From Telopea speciosissima (Eukaryota > Streptophyta > Magnoliopsida > Proteales > Proteaceae), in contig NC_057920.1 in assembly GCF_018873765.1 (NCBI RefSeq), positions 12,847,307 through 12,911,306 on the forward strand: DNA of 64,000 bases, written 5' to 3'. The position numbers and the translations under genes are program-made. Positions 13,293 through 26,153 of the stretch are shown one piece after another. Positions within the stretch are counted from its first letter, which is position 1. Every line of letters begins with the position of its first letter. The notes beneath the pieces were generated by a model, which worked only from the letters and a program-made list of their open reading frames with translations, was not told where the DNA came from and did no database searches.

Positions 13293-16100
13293 GGAGATCT
13301 AGATCCCTCTCACATGCCTTTTATTTCTTTTTTTTTAATAATGAGTAATGACTCTCACATCTCCCTCCAACTATATTTGGGGGGCAAAAGTTTTTTTTCA
13401 TTGTAGGTGAAGATGATCAAGTCATTGGATTATCATTATCATGGTTTCGAGGTATCGATATCGGTATCATATCGCTTGTATCGAATGATACATATCGATT
13501 TTGCAAGTGATTGATCCCGATATCCTCTATCCCTCTTATTGCACGAAGTTATAAATGTGTTTGTTACTATTTAACGACTTTCATTCGACCGTCATAACTT
13601 ATGGTTTTAAAGATTCTCTCTTGACCATGGGTGAAGAAAATTTTGATCCAATTTAGAGTATTAAAATATGATTAGCATTGGAATATTTTCTTTTTAGACC
13701 ACATTTGATTGGACAAGAAAAAAATGATGGCAATGGAAATAGTAACGGTAAATATTTTCTCTCCTTTTCTAGTTTTCAGATTTTCGATTAGAGGAGATAT
13801 CCATGTTTGGGTTTTTGTATTCTTTTTCGGTCTCATTATAATGCTTCTCATAGTTTTTAGGCTTTATCATTAAAAGAAAAAAAAGTACACAAAATGAAAT
13901 TTTCTTCAACCTACAAAAATGATTTTTATTTTTATTTTTTTTACTATCCTTGCTGTTTATTTAGTGATATTCCTTATTCTTTATCCAACAATACCAATTT
14001 CTCTTATTACTATTCTTTGTTTTGGCTGGTCACCGGGAGAAATACAAAGCAAAATTTTCTTTTTGAAACTTGAATACATAAGCAAATTGGCTGGGGAAGA
14101 TGTGGCTTTCAAAATTCATTTTTCCCTTCTAATTTCATCAAAAAACTTGTTTCCTAATTTGTAATATCTCGTGATAATACACACTCAAAAAAAAATATTT
14201 CATCATTTTCACTTAAATTATTTTCCCTCAAACCCATTGGATTGAACAATTCATATTACTTCACCAACATCCAATCAGAGCAGTATAGAAACTCAGCAAT
14301 AAATGCAGTTGGATTAATTTCTTGTAGATATTCTAAATTTATTAAAGTTTTCATGTTTTGTGCTATTTCTTGCAATACTCGTATTATTAGGTGAATATTC
14401 TTAAAATGAAACAAAAAATATTAGAAAGGGAACATAACATTGTATATCTCAAATGAAGGGGGAGGGGTGGATATAGTTATAATAAAAATAGGAAAGCAGT
14501 TGAGATTTTTCTTATCCTTTTACCAAACATTTCAAGAACATGGGAAGCATTTTAAAAAATTATTACTTTTTCCAACAGTTGGCTCGACTTATTGGTTTTG
14601 GCCGCTCACTGGTTGTCGGGTCAGATTCCATAGATCGATAGGTAAAAAGTGAAGAGATGTTTTGTTTTGTCTATTTTACCTCATTAAATTTTGAATAAAG
14701 TCAATCTATTAACATAGAGCTTATGAAGAAGAGCTCATATGTGATGTGATAATATAGGCGCTACTTACGCATGTTTGTTTGTGATGAGAGTTACGTCTCA
14801 CCCAAAAAAAAAATAAAATGTGAGATATGTAATACATGTATTTGTTAATGTCTGTATGGATAATCATACAACGCATTTATACATTTTAAGAATTGTTATA
14901 TTTTAAGAATTAATAATGATGAAATACTTTCTCCTTGTCATAATGACGTGTATTTTTTCTAAAAAACAAAAGATATACTTCTTATTTTAAACTAAAAAAT
15001 AAATTCTTTCAAGAGAAGGTGAGAGGAGAAAAAAGAATGTTCAAGCAAGAGAGAGAGAGGGAGGTTATAAATTTATTTTATTCTTGAATTATGTTTTTTT
15101 TTTTTCTTAATTTCTAAAATTTGGCCAACTTACTATTTATTATCCTTTGAGATGGGAAGGGGATGAAAAAAAAAATTAGATATTACAAAGATAAATATGT
15201 GTACAATAACATCATATACATTAGTATATACACTAATATTATTGACTTAACAAGAAATGCTATCAACTAATAATTGTTGGAGACAAATAATTTATCCGTG
15301 CTAATTATATAGAATTTTTTTTCTATATTAAAATTTGTTTATATTTTTAGGGAAGTGGTTTTCTGTCCGGAAGTGGCCTACGCTAGCACTCCCATGTGTC
15401 TATCTCTCTCCTCCTCAAAACAAGGGGTAGATGTGTCTTTTCAGATGGGGAGGAGAGAGATAGACTCTCGGGAGTGTTGGCGTAGGCCACACTCCCGCAC
15501 AGTGTTTTTTTCCCCATAGTTTTTATACGCTAGAGACTTTTATATATGTGTATATTTTTTGTAAATAAGTATTAAGCATGGCTATCCTTTTCACCCCATT
15601 CTCCCAACACCCCATCTTAACTCAATTCATCTCAAATGGGAAAAAAAAAAAAAAAGTTCTTGAAAAAGAAGAAAGAGGAACAAAATGAAGAAGAATAAAG
15701 GATCATTGGAAGTGAAAGGGTAACTCTTTCTCTCTCTCTCAAGAGTATATCAAAATCATATAAAAAATTAATTGATTTATATTGTTTCAAGCAACTAACA
15801 ATTGCATGATTTGAAGCCTTGGCATCATTGACTTATGAACAAAAGCACACTTTTAGGGCTTATATTAAATAAACTTAGTTGCCATTCTCTTTCACTTCAT
15901 TTGTATAGCATTGGTTGAGATGTTAATTGAATAAGAAAAACATACTACAGTGTAAGATCTTAAAAGCAAGACAAATATGTTGGTGACTGAGTATGTTTAT
16001 TCTGTATTGGTTGACAATTAGTCTATATGCTATTAATTGATAATTAAAACAAGTAATTAATGATACTTGTTTTAATTATCGAATGAAGCTGATTGGAGGG
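13293..16100. other. Intergenic, AT-rich, no gene recognised
   Basis: Contains a degenerate ATCGATATCGGTATC-type stretch at about 13448-13540, several GA/CT runs, and the foldback element at 15363-15502. Short open frames at 13919-14164 and 14440-14652 lack recognisable domains. Confidence 0.6.
15363..15502. mobile_element. Foldback MITE-like element, family F, copy 2 (opposite orientation)
   Basis: Nearly perfect inverted arms start at 15373 (GTGGCCTACGC, then TAGCACTCCC) and end at 15490. The termini read CTGT at 15363 and ACAG at 15502. The loop, GGGGTAGATGTGTCTTTTC, is the reverse complement of the loop of copy 1, so the two copies lie in opposite orientations 4.5 kb apart. Confidence 0.8.
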
Positions 16101-16103
16101 CAA

Positions 16104-16262
16104 TGATCTATATAGCCGACCACATTTAAATAGGATTTTGTTGAGTTGCTGCCATTGTTGTTGTACTTTTTTCTTTTATTTTTATTTTTATTATTTCATT
16201 TTTGCAAGGATCTATGTAACCCACCCCATTTAGTTGGAATAAGATTGAATAGTTGTTGTAAA
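16104..16262 (+). repeat. Two 3' tails of an RTE-type LINE
   Basis: Two adjacent copies of a short word set: (G)GATCTATGTA(A/G)CC, then CACCCCATTTAGTTGGAATA, then AGTTGTTGT. The first is about 16104-16166 and the second about 16207-16262. From family knowledge this resembles plant RTE LINE 3' ends with (TTG)n tails. No reverse transcriptase remains. Confidence 0.55.
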
Positions 16263-16533
16263 ACAAATATTTAATGATAGAGAGGAAAAATGACAACACA
16301 CCAAAGTTAATTGGTTTTCTAGAGAGACGGGTTACTAGTTTCAGTTCCCTTTCAAATGTCACGTAGGTGTTCCCCGTGCATTCAAAATAAGTTGACATTT
16401 TATCCATATCATCATCTACTAATTGGTTACTTGTAATTTGGTATAACCTTCCTTGTCACCACCCACCCCCCCCCCCCCAAAAAAAAAAAAAAAAACCCTA
16501 TTAGTCAATCCAATATATTTGTCATATAATAAT

Positions 16534-17097
16534 AGGGTGGCATTTTGCCGGGCTGGGTTGGGTTGGGCTTAGAATTGGTACAAAGGGTTTAGGCCAGACC
16601 AATGTCTAGGCTAAGGCCAACAAGGCCCAAGCCTTAATAACTACCACATGTTATGAACCTAAAACTATCATATATTGGGACCCAAATTAGATAGGCTTGT
16701 TATCAATTATCATCTGCCTATGGTAGGCTATACAGTTGAGATAGATCATTAAATTTGACAAATGACATATTAATAAGGGGTTTCGAATCAATCCAACTAT
16801 GAGCAATTGAACGCAAAGGGATTAGCTCAGTTGGCAAAGACCAACACCTCATAATTAATTAAAAGGTCATGAGTTCAAATCTCCTTGGGACTTACCTATC
16901 AAAAAAAAGAAAAATAGGAGCAACTGGAAGTCTGATGGAAACCTTTTCTTTATATAGTATGGAAAAAAGGTCTTATAGTTGGGTCACCTAGAAGGGGTAT
17001 TGGACCTAAGAGGTGGCCCACCAAGGCTTGGCCTTGGGTCAGGCTAGGCCTAGGCCCACCCATGCATGGGCCAGACTTATTGGACCATTGCCACCTT
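16534..17097. mobile_element. hAT-like non-autonomous element with an internal tRNA-like SINE
   Basis: Ends are imperfect inverted repeats (AGGGTGGCA at 16534 and TGCCACCTT at 17089-17097). Subterminal stretches are rich in GGGCTTGGCC-like words on both sides, as in plant hAT MITEs. No clean target duplication is visible, so the class is an inference. A tRNA-like sequence lies inside at 16815-16905. Confidence 0.5.
16815..16905 (+). mobile_element. tRNA-derived SINE (head region)
   Basis: GGGATTAGCTCAGTTGG fits an A box, and TCATGAGTTCAAATCTCC about 40 bases later fits a B box, the internal RNA polymerase III promoter of tRNAs. The anticodon stem is poor and an A-rich stretch follows, so this is a SINE or tRNA relic, not a working tRNA. 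Confidence 0.55.
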
Positions 17098-17796
17098 GTT
17101 TTTTTATCTAATGTTTTTAGAACTGAAAGAAGAGCCAAGTTTTGTTTGGGAAAACTTGGACAATTAGAAGGCTTTGAAAATGATTCCATTCAAAAGTTTT
17201 GAACAATTGAAACATAAAGAGGATCGATTATAACATATATGATAGGACGATAAAATTGAGATAATTCATTAAATTTGACATGTTCTATAAAAATTATCAA
17301 TCCATTTCATAGAAATAGTTAGCATAATATTAAAAAAATTGAAAAGAAAAAAAAAGAGATAAGATTACAATTCATACAAACTAAGTGGAGACCTGGAACA
17401 AATATGTCATGCTCTTACCACAAAGAGGATGGTAGGTGTGACATAATAAATCTAGAGTGAAAAGCTTTTCTCTCTCTCAGATTTTCATTACAATCAGGTC
17501 AAGTAATTCTTCTAAAAATTTAAGATTTTTAATTTTCTTAATACGTAGTTAAAATTATAGTTAGAAAATCATGTTTTGACTCGGGCGAATCACCTGAGTC
17601 TAATAAAAAAACATGAAATCTAGTAAGAAGTCATGAAGATTCACCTAGGTTTAAGAAATGACAAGACTAAGTTTGAGTCGATCCAATTTTTATTGACTCG
17701 GTGTTTTTGCTTAAGTCTTGATTTTAAGAAATCCATATATTATTTATAGACCATATGTTCGGTCTACAATTAAATAAAATCATAGATTTTTTGTTG

Positions 17797-17945
17797 GACA
17801 AAGTTTTCCTCCACCCATAGAGGATGGTTCACTCACCATCCTAGGATTCACAAACCCTTCCTAGGTTTTTTGTATATTCCAAAATATCCTCCTGATACCC
17901 ATTCCCATCTTCTCACGGAAGGAAACTCGGTACTTTTCGTTTGTT
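17797..17945 (-). repeat. Dispersed repeat family R1, copy 3 (reverse orientation)
   Basis: Begins GGACAAAGTTTTCCTCCACC, then GAGGATGGTTCACTCACCAT, then GATTCACAAACCC. These are the reverse complement of the words in copies 1, 2 and 5. Confidence 0.65.
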
Positions 17946-18968
17946 GTCTTCAACATTATTCCTTTTTTTTTTTTTTTGGGCGCTCTCACCAATGAAGCAA
18001 TCATAGCCCCTGTTCGTTGTGTATAGCATATATATATTAACGCATCCTTATGTCTATCTCTCTTCTTACGTCAAACTAAGACTTTGTTTGATATGTGTTT
18101 TTGAAATGTATTCTAGGTTAACTTTGCATTCATGAGCAATACATCAGAGAATGCATACCAAATGCTACTCAAGTATGATCGACTATGGCCAAGACGAATA
18201 CAGACGATTCCGACATGATTTGAATCGAAATCAAATCAGAATTGATGGAGACGGATCACCTATTGGAGAGCTTTAATAGGGTTGGGGGGGGGGGGATAGG
18301 GGATGGGGGTAGGTCTTTCGCCAACTGAGCTGAACCCCACCCCCTCCCCTCCCACCCACCCTCCCCTTGGGGTAAAAATTCTTAGGGTTTGTTTGGTAAC
18401 CTTTCAATTCTATAATTCCAAGGGTTTGTTTGGTAAGCCTTCCACCTCTGTTTTTTCAACGAAAATGACTCCAATGCGTCAGCAGAATTTCGAAGAACTT
18501 CTGACTTCTGAGTCAAACCTCAAACCTTAACGAGGGGAGGGTTTAGGGTTTTAGCACTTTAGGTTCTTTCATTCGGCGCGCTCTGGCTTCTGGTGCATGG
18601 AGGTTTTCCATCCTCTCATTTACTTCTTCATGAAAGGGTCATTTGCCCACCCTTTCCATTTTCGGCTTCTCGTTCTCCAGCGAGCGAAGCTGGTCATGGA
18701 ATCGATATTGTTCAAACTTGAAGCATACAGAAGCGTCCTTTTATTTTCCTCTCTCCGAAACAGCTCCAAGAACCCTGGAGGATGCTTTGGAGTTTTCGAA
18801 GGTCTTTAGTAGGAGTAGAAGGAGGAGAGTCTCAGTCTCTTCGCGGCAGAATCGAGTCTATTGAGTGGCTTAGGTTTGGCAGGGAAGGCAGGGAAAGTAT
18901 TGGAACAACAAAAAGGTAACAGAGGCGTTCTAGTACAGAGGAATTACAAACAACCAAAGGCGGCTAAT

Positions 18969-21900
18969 ATGAGAGCTGTTGATGGAAGATTCTGTGAGGA
19001 ATTCTCACCAGCTTATTACGGGGTTTGCGCCATGGGGGGAATGCTCAGTGCGGGGACGACCCATCTCGCTATTACTCCTCTGGACGTCTTGAAAGTGAAT
19101 ATGCAGGTGAGTATGATCTCGGAATCCAGCCATTGTTGACGGGTGTTCTTGATAAATTAGCTGAACTCTGTGATTTTGTATACATCTCTCTGTGGAGCAG
19201 AGATATATATTTGTTTGCTTGGTCATAGCATTCATCAAGAACAGTTTGATCTTGAAGATGGGCGGGTTCTGGATTCTTGCAAATCCTGACTGTTAGCCAT
19301 AATACTCAACATTTTGTTATCCCAGCAAGTATATTGATTGATAAAAACGAGTTAGAAGAACAATGATGAAAAAGATTAACCACGGCTTGGTCTTCCCCTT
19401 ATACATATCACATATGATTCTTAAACAAACCCCCTAGTGGTATCTTTTGAAGCTGCCAAAACCCAAATTTCTTTGACAATGTGGAAGATTCCAAATGCCT
19501 TTATTCAGTCCTGTCGCCAAGTCAATCAAGTTCTTAAATCTCTTTCCATTAGTCACTTTTCAGAAAAGAGTATGTCTAATTAGGTCTCAAAGATGAAGTT
19601 AACAATAATGGAATCACACTACCAACTTGTATTATCTCGGAAACAGTTGATCCAATGCAAGGATAGCTTTTGAGCTGCTCATTCCAGATGGTTTACTAGA
19701 GTTTGAACAAGTCAAGTTTAAATTGTCCTTGGATTACTCATCATAATCTAAAATATCGATTAGTTTGAGGCGATATTAAAGTTCTGAACAAAACAGAAAC
19801 AGAAAAGAATTCAAATGATCATGTACTATCTGAAGGATCTTCTTTTCAACTTTTTATTATCCATTATTGTTTTTTTAAAAAACTCTATGTTCTACCGCTG
19901 CATACTTCGAAACCTGCAATCACAAGGGTTCTATGCCATGCTGACACTGACAAGGTAATCAATTCGTTGGAGGACCCTCTGGATGAACCTAGTGTGCTCT
20001 CTTTTTCTGTATCATCCCTTTACTGCACCATATGTTGCATCTATCGCCTACTAATGATGACCATTCTAATTTTCACATTCCCTATTGTTTAGAGTGTGAA
20101 TGGCTACCATGGCAAAACACAGTTGATTAATGGATGCCATCTTCCGCTGCCACATGTACAAATTGTTTGTAGATAGGACCCAAGGCTCAGATTTTGTGTT
20201 TTTTAAACTGTACTCTAGCCTCTTTTATTCAATTTCTTACTGTATCCTTTTCTCCTCCTGGGAAAAAAAGCTCTTTATTATCTCTATTTTTCCTTGTGTC
20301 TCTGTTTGTTCCAATGCAAAATGGGAGGAAGTAGAGGAAAAGATTGTACTTTTTTTTTCTTTTACTATCATCAAAATATGTAAATAAGAGATGTAAAGTT
20401 TTCAGTGAGACCCACTATTTTATTTGAAGACTGTAAAATTAAGGAGCTACTTAATTTTACTTCCAGGCATTTTGTGTCAAAACAAACGTAAACCATAAGA
20501 AAAATCTCTTCATATATTACAATTTTTTTTTGACACTTTTATGTAGGATAACTTGTTAGCTTCATAAAATTTGTCAATTTTATTGGAGTTAAGAGTAAAT
20601 TTTGATATTACTTTAATCATTTTATTTCCTCTTTGGATTGGTTGATCTCTTTAAGTAGTTGCTTCTGTAGGGCATCTTAATTTTCAGCTTCATTTTCTAC
20701 TCTCTTCTCTAGTACAGAAAATTTTATGGTACTAATAAAAAAGAAATAAAAATTAGGTGAACCCCATCAAGTATAACAGCATTTATTCTGGGTTAAATAT
20801 CCTCTTGAAGGAAGGAGGCCCTTCTGCTCTTTGGAGAGGTTGGACTGGGAAGTTACTTGGATATGGTGTTCAAGGTGGCTGCAGATTTGGTCTATATGAA
20901 TATTTCAAGAAGCTTTACTCTGATGTGTTGGTAGACCAGAACAGGAGCCTCATCTACTTCATCAGCAGTGCATCTGCTCAGGTGTTTGCTGATGTGGCTC
21001 TGTGCCCTTTTGAAGCCATCAAAGTCCGTGTTCAAACACAACCTAATTTTGCTAAGGGCTTGGGTGATGGATTTCCAAAGTTCTATGCAAGTGAAGGCTT
21101 CTCTGGGTAATAAATCCAAAATTATGCGTCTTTACCTTTTTCTCTATTTCTGTTAAGGTTTTTACCCTTTTCTCTACTTTATCTGATTTCAGCTTTTACA
21201 AGGGGCTTGTTCCGCTTTGGGGTCGGAATCTTCCATGTAATTGCCTTTTCCCTGTTCTGTGCATTCTTCTTTTGTTTTTCCATTGTGAAATAGGAATTGG
21301 ATGCATTATAATGCATCATATGCTACTTAAACGTGCATGCCAATTTGCAAAATTTATGTCAATAAGGAAACCCAATTGTCACTTTTGCACCAAGTAGCAA
21401 GAGGGTCCAAGGAGTATATACTTCCATTAATCTTGATCTACATGGTCAACCCATTTTTGTGTTTGGCCATAATCCCATAGTTTTCAAGTTGTCGCCTAGG
21501 CGTCCAGGCTCTTTCTTGGGACCAACACGACAGCATGCCTTGTTGACACATCACAAGTTTATGTTGGTTCATGTTTATTGTTTTGTTTTTTTTTATGAAT
21601 ATCCTTATATCACATCCTATGCTTTGTTTATTATATGTTGATTTTCTCATATTAGGTCATTGCTAGCATAATTTTATCATACTTGCATTGATATGACTTC
21701 CATATTGTATATAAGCATAATTTTATAAAATGATCATTGCTATATTACATATAGTCATATACTGCACGCTTAGGCAGGTGCCCCTACAACGCCTAGGGTC
21801 GCCTAGTTGCCGTGACAACTATGCATGGTCCATGATGATACCAATATGTTCCTCTATTTGTCTTAGGGATATGCTACCGGGTCAATCATTGTCTGTTTAT

Positions 21901-23446
21901 AGTAATGCAATGCATCAATGTTTTCCATTGGATAGAAAAACAACAGGTTGGCATTCAATTGGTCACACAAGATTTTCCAATTATTTATTGATCTCACTTT
22001 CTCTACATTTTAACATGTCAAGGACAGTTTCTATGATTATGTTTTCGACATATGAGCATTCAGTGGACTTTTTATATCGTAAAATCATTCAAAGAAGGAA
22101 AGAGAACTGCTCAAAAGCTCAACAGCTGGGGGTGACATGCGTAGCTGGCTATACAGCCGGAGCTGTTGGTACCTTTATTTCTAATCCTGCAGACAATATT
22201 GTTGCATCTCTTTATTACAAAAAGGCTGATAATGTGGTGCAGGTAATTACTTGTTGGTCAATCTATTCTTTGTCCACTTTAACATCTTGAAAAACTGAGG
22301 GATTATCTTGATTTTCATTGTCCTCAGGCTGTAAAGAATATTGGGCTTGTCAATTTGTTTACAAGAAGTCTACCTATCAGGATCGCATTTGTGGGACCAC
22401 TTGTAACCATGCAATGGTTATTCTATGACACCATTAAAGTATTAACTGGACTGTAAGTTCATCTCTCTTTCATGATTTAGTGAAATATCTCATAGCTTCA
22501 TTCATTATTAAAAAAAACACTCTAGTGTCTGTTTATTACTTTTTCTTTTCTTTTCCCCTTCTATGGGTATGCGACATTGTAAGCTAATACTTTAGACTGG
22601 GCAACATATGTTATTGCCTTAGGATATTAGAGGATCCGTTACAAGTATAATAACTTCTTTTTCTTTCTATTAATTGTATCGTATAAATGGATTATTAGGT
22701 TGCTCTATGCTTCTTTTTATTATTTGGCCCATGAATATAATACTCAGCAAAATAGAATTTTTGTTGTTCTGGGGATATTGTACTGCATGGACCATTCTAA
22801 ATAATCAAAGATTTTACAATATTTGTGGTTGATAAAGAGATAGATTTCAACTCATTGATAATTTAGTAGTTTTCTACAGAGTTGGGGATTTTGGAAACGG
22901 GTTATGGATTGGGAAGCTTCCATTTAAATGGGCAGGGAACAGTTAAATGTATAAGGTACAGAAAACTTGCCCAGTAACTGAACTGTTTTGGTCATTGGAT
23001 CTCCAGCCTACCTTGGTTGACCCAGAATCAACTCACCCACGACTGCTACCTGAAACAGGTCTCAGACACTTGTTTTATTGTCTTAGTGAATACATTAGTG
23101 GTCCATGGTTTGACCAAGGTCAGGCTGGAACCGGTCTTTAAACATATAAATAAGGATTGGTGGTGTCACAATCCAGTTTGTGGGGATTAGTTTTAGAGTA
23201 ATTGTCTTCATACTTGAATGGAATTATTTAAATCCAATTTTCAGTGGCAATCTATTGGCATAGATTGTTGCAAATTTTCACCATCTTATGGGAAAAAAAT
23301 TTAAGTTTTGAAGTTATTCATCCAAAAGAGGACCTTTATCTCAAAATTGCCTCCACAATGAAGTGACTTATAGATTGTATTGTTCTTATATTTCTTTCAG
23401 GCCGACAAGTGGAGATCTTAAAAGTCACTTGGAAGAAGTGAACTAA
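18969..23446 (+). CDS. Mitochondrial phosphate carrier (PHT3/MPT type), complete, 6 exons
   Basis: Exons: 18969-19106, 20757-21106, 21193-21236, 22028-22242, 22328-22452, 23401-23446. All splices are GT/AG and phases agree, giving 918 nt and 305 residues. The product imports phosphate with protons across the inner mitochondrial membrane for ATP synthesis (family knowledge). Three carrier repeats show their signature starts: PLDVLK at 37-42, PFEAIK at 130-135, and a less canonical PADNIV at 231-236. The AMGGMLSAGTTHLAITPLDV stretch and the short N-terminus resemble the Arabidopsis PHT3;3/MPT1 subgroup rather than the forms with a long presequence. The chosen ATG (18969) is the only in-frame ATG in exon 1. 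An upstream open frame from ATG 18597 could lie in the leader if transcription starts early. Intron 3 holds a foldback insertion. Confidence 0.95.
21471..21826. mobile_element. Foldback element in intron 3 of the phosphate carrier gene
   Basis: Inverted ends (GTTGTCGCCTAGGCG near 21490 against CGCCTAGTTGC, then GACAAC near 21820). The matching intron of the inverted copy (about 28690-28702) reads straight through from GTGTTTGATCAT to GGTCCATGATG without this segment. That fixes the insertion and gives a possible 3-bp CAT target duplication. No coding content. Confidence 0.7.
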
Positions 23447-24116
23447 AAAGCTTAAGCTGTAAATGGGCAATCATAGTTCAACCATGTTAATCTTTTTTAC
23501 TTCAGGTTAGTTGCCTTTATTAGGCTTTCCAATGAAAATGCAAATTGGGTTTGATCAAATCATTGACAGTTGATACTACTACAGCAGTGGCACTTTTTCT
23601 CTGCTATCAAATTTTTTTGGTGCAGTTCATGGCGGTGACAAACATAACTCTTACTCCTGTCTGAGCAGTGTCCACTTTTGTGAATTAGTATGTTTTATAG
23701 ACTCTCTCTCTCTGATATTAAGGATTCTGACTTTGATCAACTGACATTTAGTGTTTGTATATATGGATTTGCTATTGTTTGTAGCTACTTTTTGCTCGGG
23801 TATCAAGCTATAAGCTGAAATATTAATTTGTACTTGTATAATGATAAAGTTGCCATCGTTGATGTGATAGATCTGCTATAAGTTGGCCTGTTTAAGGCAT
23901 CTCAAACTTCTACCTTTTCTGCTCGCCATAACATTTTAATAGCCAGGTTGGAGAGATTCTCTTTACAGGACAATCACTCAAAAATTGTGTTTGACATCAA
24001 ACATCTCCAACGAAGCAACTTTGATGGGCCTAAATTTTGTGGATGGGACGGACCCAAGGTCCCTTGCCCATATGTCATGTTTTAGCCAATCCAAGTTGGT
24101 AAGGACCGTGAGGCTA

Positions 24117-24172
24117 TGTACATTATGATATTCTCCAGACCTACAATGGCGGGAGCCTCATGCAATGGGTAC
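24117..24172 (+). repeat. Truncated Au SINE 3' end, copy 1
   Basis: GTACATTATGATATTCTCCA, then AATGGCGGGAGCCTCATGCA, then TGGGTACACCC, matching the 3' half of the full Au SINE at 31017. Confidence 0.7.
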
Positions 24173-25034
24173 ACCCTTAGATGATTCATAGTTTTTTAGT
24201 ATTACAAAGAGGGTGCACAGAAGATGGATGAAAGGACATATATTGGGGGAGGAGGGATATAGCATTACATGGAGCTTGATCCACGTGTCAAATTTGGAAA
24301 TATCGACATCGTCTTGGAAGTATGGGTTTGCCTGTCAAGTATGATTTTATAAGATCACTTTAGCAGCAGCAGCAAGAGGAAAACAAAGCAAAAGTGATTC
24401 CTATAGTAGTGGCTCACGTAGCAAGGCCACTTTTGTATTCAATTATTGGGAGAGAGAACACTATTTGGTTGCGAGCCCCTTGCAGCCTGCGCCAATGCAG
24501 GGACCTATAGGAGCACATGCCTAAACATCCAATATGGGGGTGGGTGGTCGTTTCACCATCAATGTATCTAGGCGGAGTGGGTACCAACTACCAAGCAGCC
24601 TTCTTTTTCCCTCAACAGACGAGAGAACGCTGCCTGGGCCTCTAGAGTCTGCACATACACTAGCCAATGGGAGTGCACACACAAACATCAACTTGAGTGG
24701 GATTTCTGTCTTTCCATTAGGACAGGGTGGTACTTTCCATGGAAGTAGGATTGTTCTTTCCATGGGGGCAGGTTTTACAAGTCAAGATTCCTTTACAACT
24801 TGCCATATTTCATACGCTTAAATGATCAAAATCCCACTTAAAAGATCATGTGAACCCCGCATGAAAGATGACGCCAAGGTGTGGGTTTTGTTCATTTAAT
24901 TGGATAATAAAAAATTGGAAAAGATATGTACAAGGCATACTTGGAAAATTAGGTTTTTTTATTCGACTCGTTATTTTCAAAATCTAGCAAGTCAGGTGAT
25001 TCAAACCTGGTCAGAGGGAGTCATTTCTTTTTAA

Positions 25035-25266
25035 GGACTGAGTTTTCCTCCACCCACAATAAATGGGATCATTGATTGGACGACCTCAACCGCAATTGAT
25101 TGACCATGATGCTGTTAGATAGGCTCTGCCGAAGGCTACAAACTTCCTCACTCTATTTAGGATGTGAGATGGAAGGTATTTTGGGAACATACAAAACCCT
25201 ATAGGGATTTATGAACGCTAGAATGGTGGGTGAACCATCCTCTATAGGTGGAGGAAAACTCTCTTT
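25035..25266. mobile_element. R1-family element with both inverted ends, copy 4
   Basis: Opens GGACTGAGTTTTCCTCCACC and closes GGTGGAGGAAAACTCTC, giving inverted ends of about 15 bp over 230 bp. The inner words match the family (AAAACCCTATAGGGATTTAT, then GGTGGGTGAACCATCC). This copy shows that R1 is a small non-autonomous DNA transposon. Confidence 0.7.
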
Positions 25267-26095
25267 CTTTTTTTTTTTTTTTAATATTTTGCTTCTCCTT
25301 CTTCGAGTGAGGGATTGAGGCTATGGTGAGAAGAAAAAAAATGTCAGAGTATATGTATGTCTGCTCAACAACAATGATCTTTCAGAATTCGACCTCCAGT
25401 GGTTCTTTTGTGTTATGGCAATTGCCTTATACTTAATTTGGATTCATCAAAATCAAGTAGCGTTCTAAGGGGTCAATCCTAATCCTAATCCTAATAGTGT
25501 TAGAGTATATGCTGATGGATCAATGACTTGCAGTTATCTCCATTCCGTTTGTCTCCTTCGGATGGTGAATCTAGTAATATTTATTCTAACAGAAATGTTG
25601 TTCTTGGTACCATGAACATACCTACCACAAATTCACCAGTAGTTAAATTTTCTGGAAGTTTATGACTCATTAACTAATTGTTTATTTTGATTTTGTATCA
25701 AAACAAGTTTATCTTTGTGAGATTTAAATGTGGTGTGACAGGAGGCGAGGTTGAAGCAGAAGCCAGGGGTCTTTTTCAAGAGGTCGAAGCAGGTTTGCAG
25801 ATAGGATTTCAGTCAGGAAAGGTGTGGACACATTCAAAGACGACGGCCAAGATGATCCCGAAGGCTAAGGCTGTGGTTTGGCCTTGGGAGTGTTTTAAAA
25901 CATTACTTGATCTTTATTTGTGTAGTCTTGAGTATCAAAACTTTGATGTTAAGATGTGTAACAATTCTGTTATGGGAGTTTCTCAATACTTATCTCAGTG
26001 AGCGAGGGTTTCGAAGTGGAGGAATGTGGTACAAGAGGATGTCGAAAACTGTGGTTTCTGACTGTTTAATTTTAGTTTGTTTTCGTTTTCATCAG

Positions 26096-26153
26096 AGTAC
26101 ATTATGACCCTCCCCAGACCCCGAAATGACGGGAGCCTCGTGCACTGGGTACA
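26096..26153 (+). repeat. Truncated Au SINE 3' end, copy 2
   Basis: ACATTATGACCCTCCCCAGA, then GACGGGAGCCTCGTGCACTG, then GGTAC, the 3' half of the Au SINE. Confidence 0.75.

Noticed and set aside
16815-16905. A tRNA gene
   Set aside because: A and B boxes are present, but the acceptor and anticodon stems do not pair well and an A-rich stretch follows, as in a SINE.
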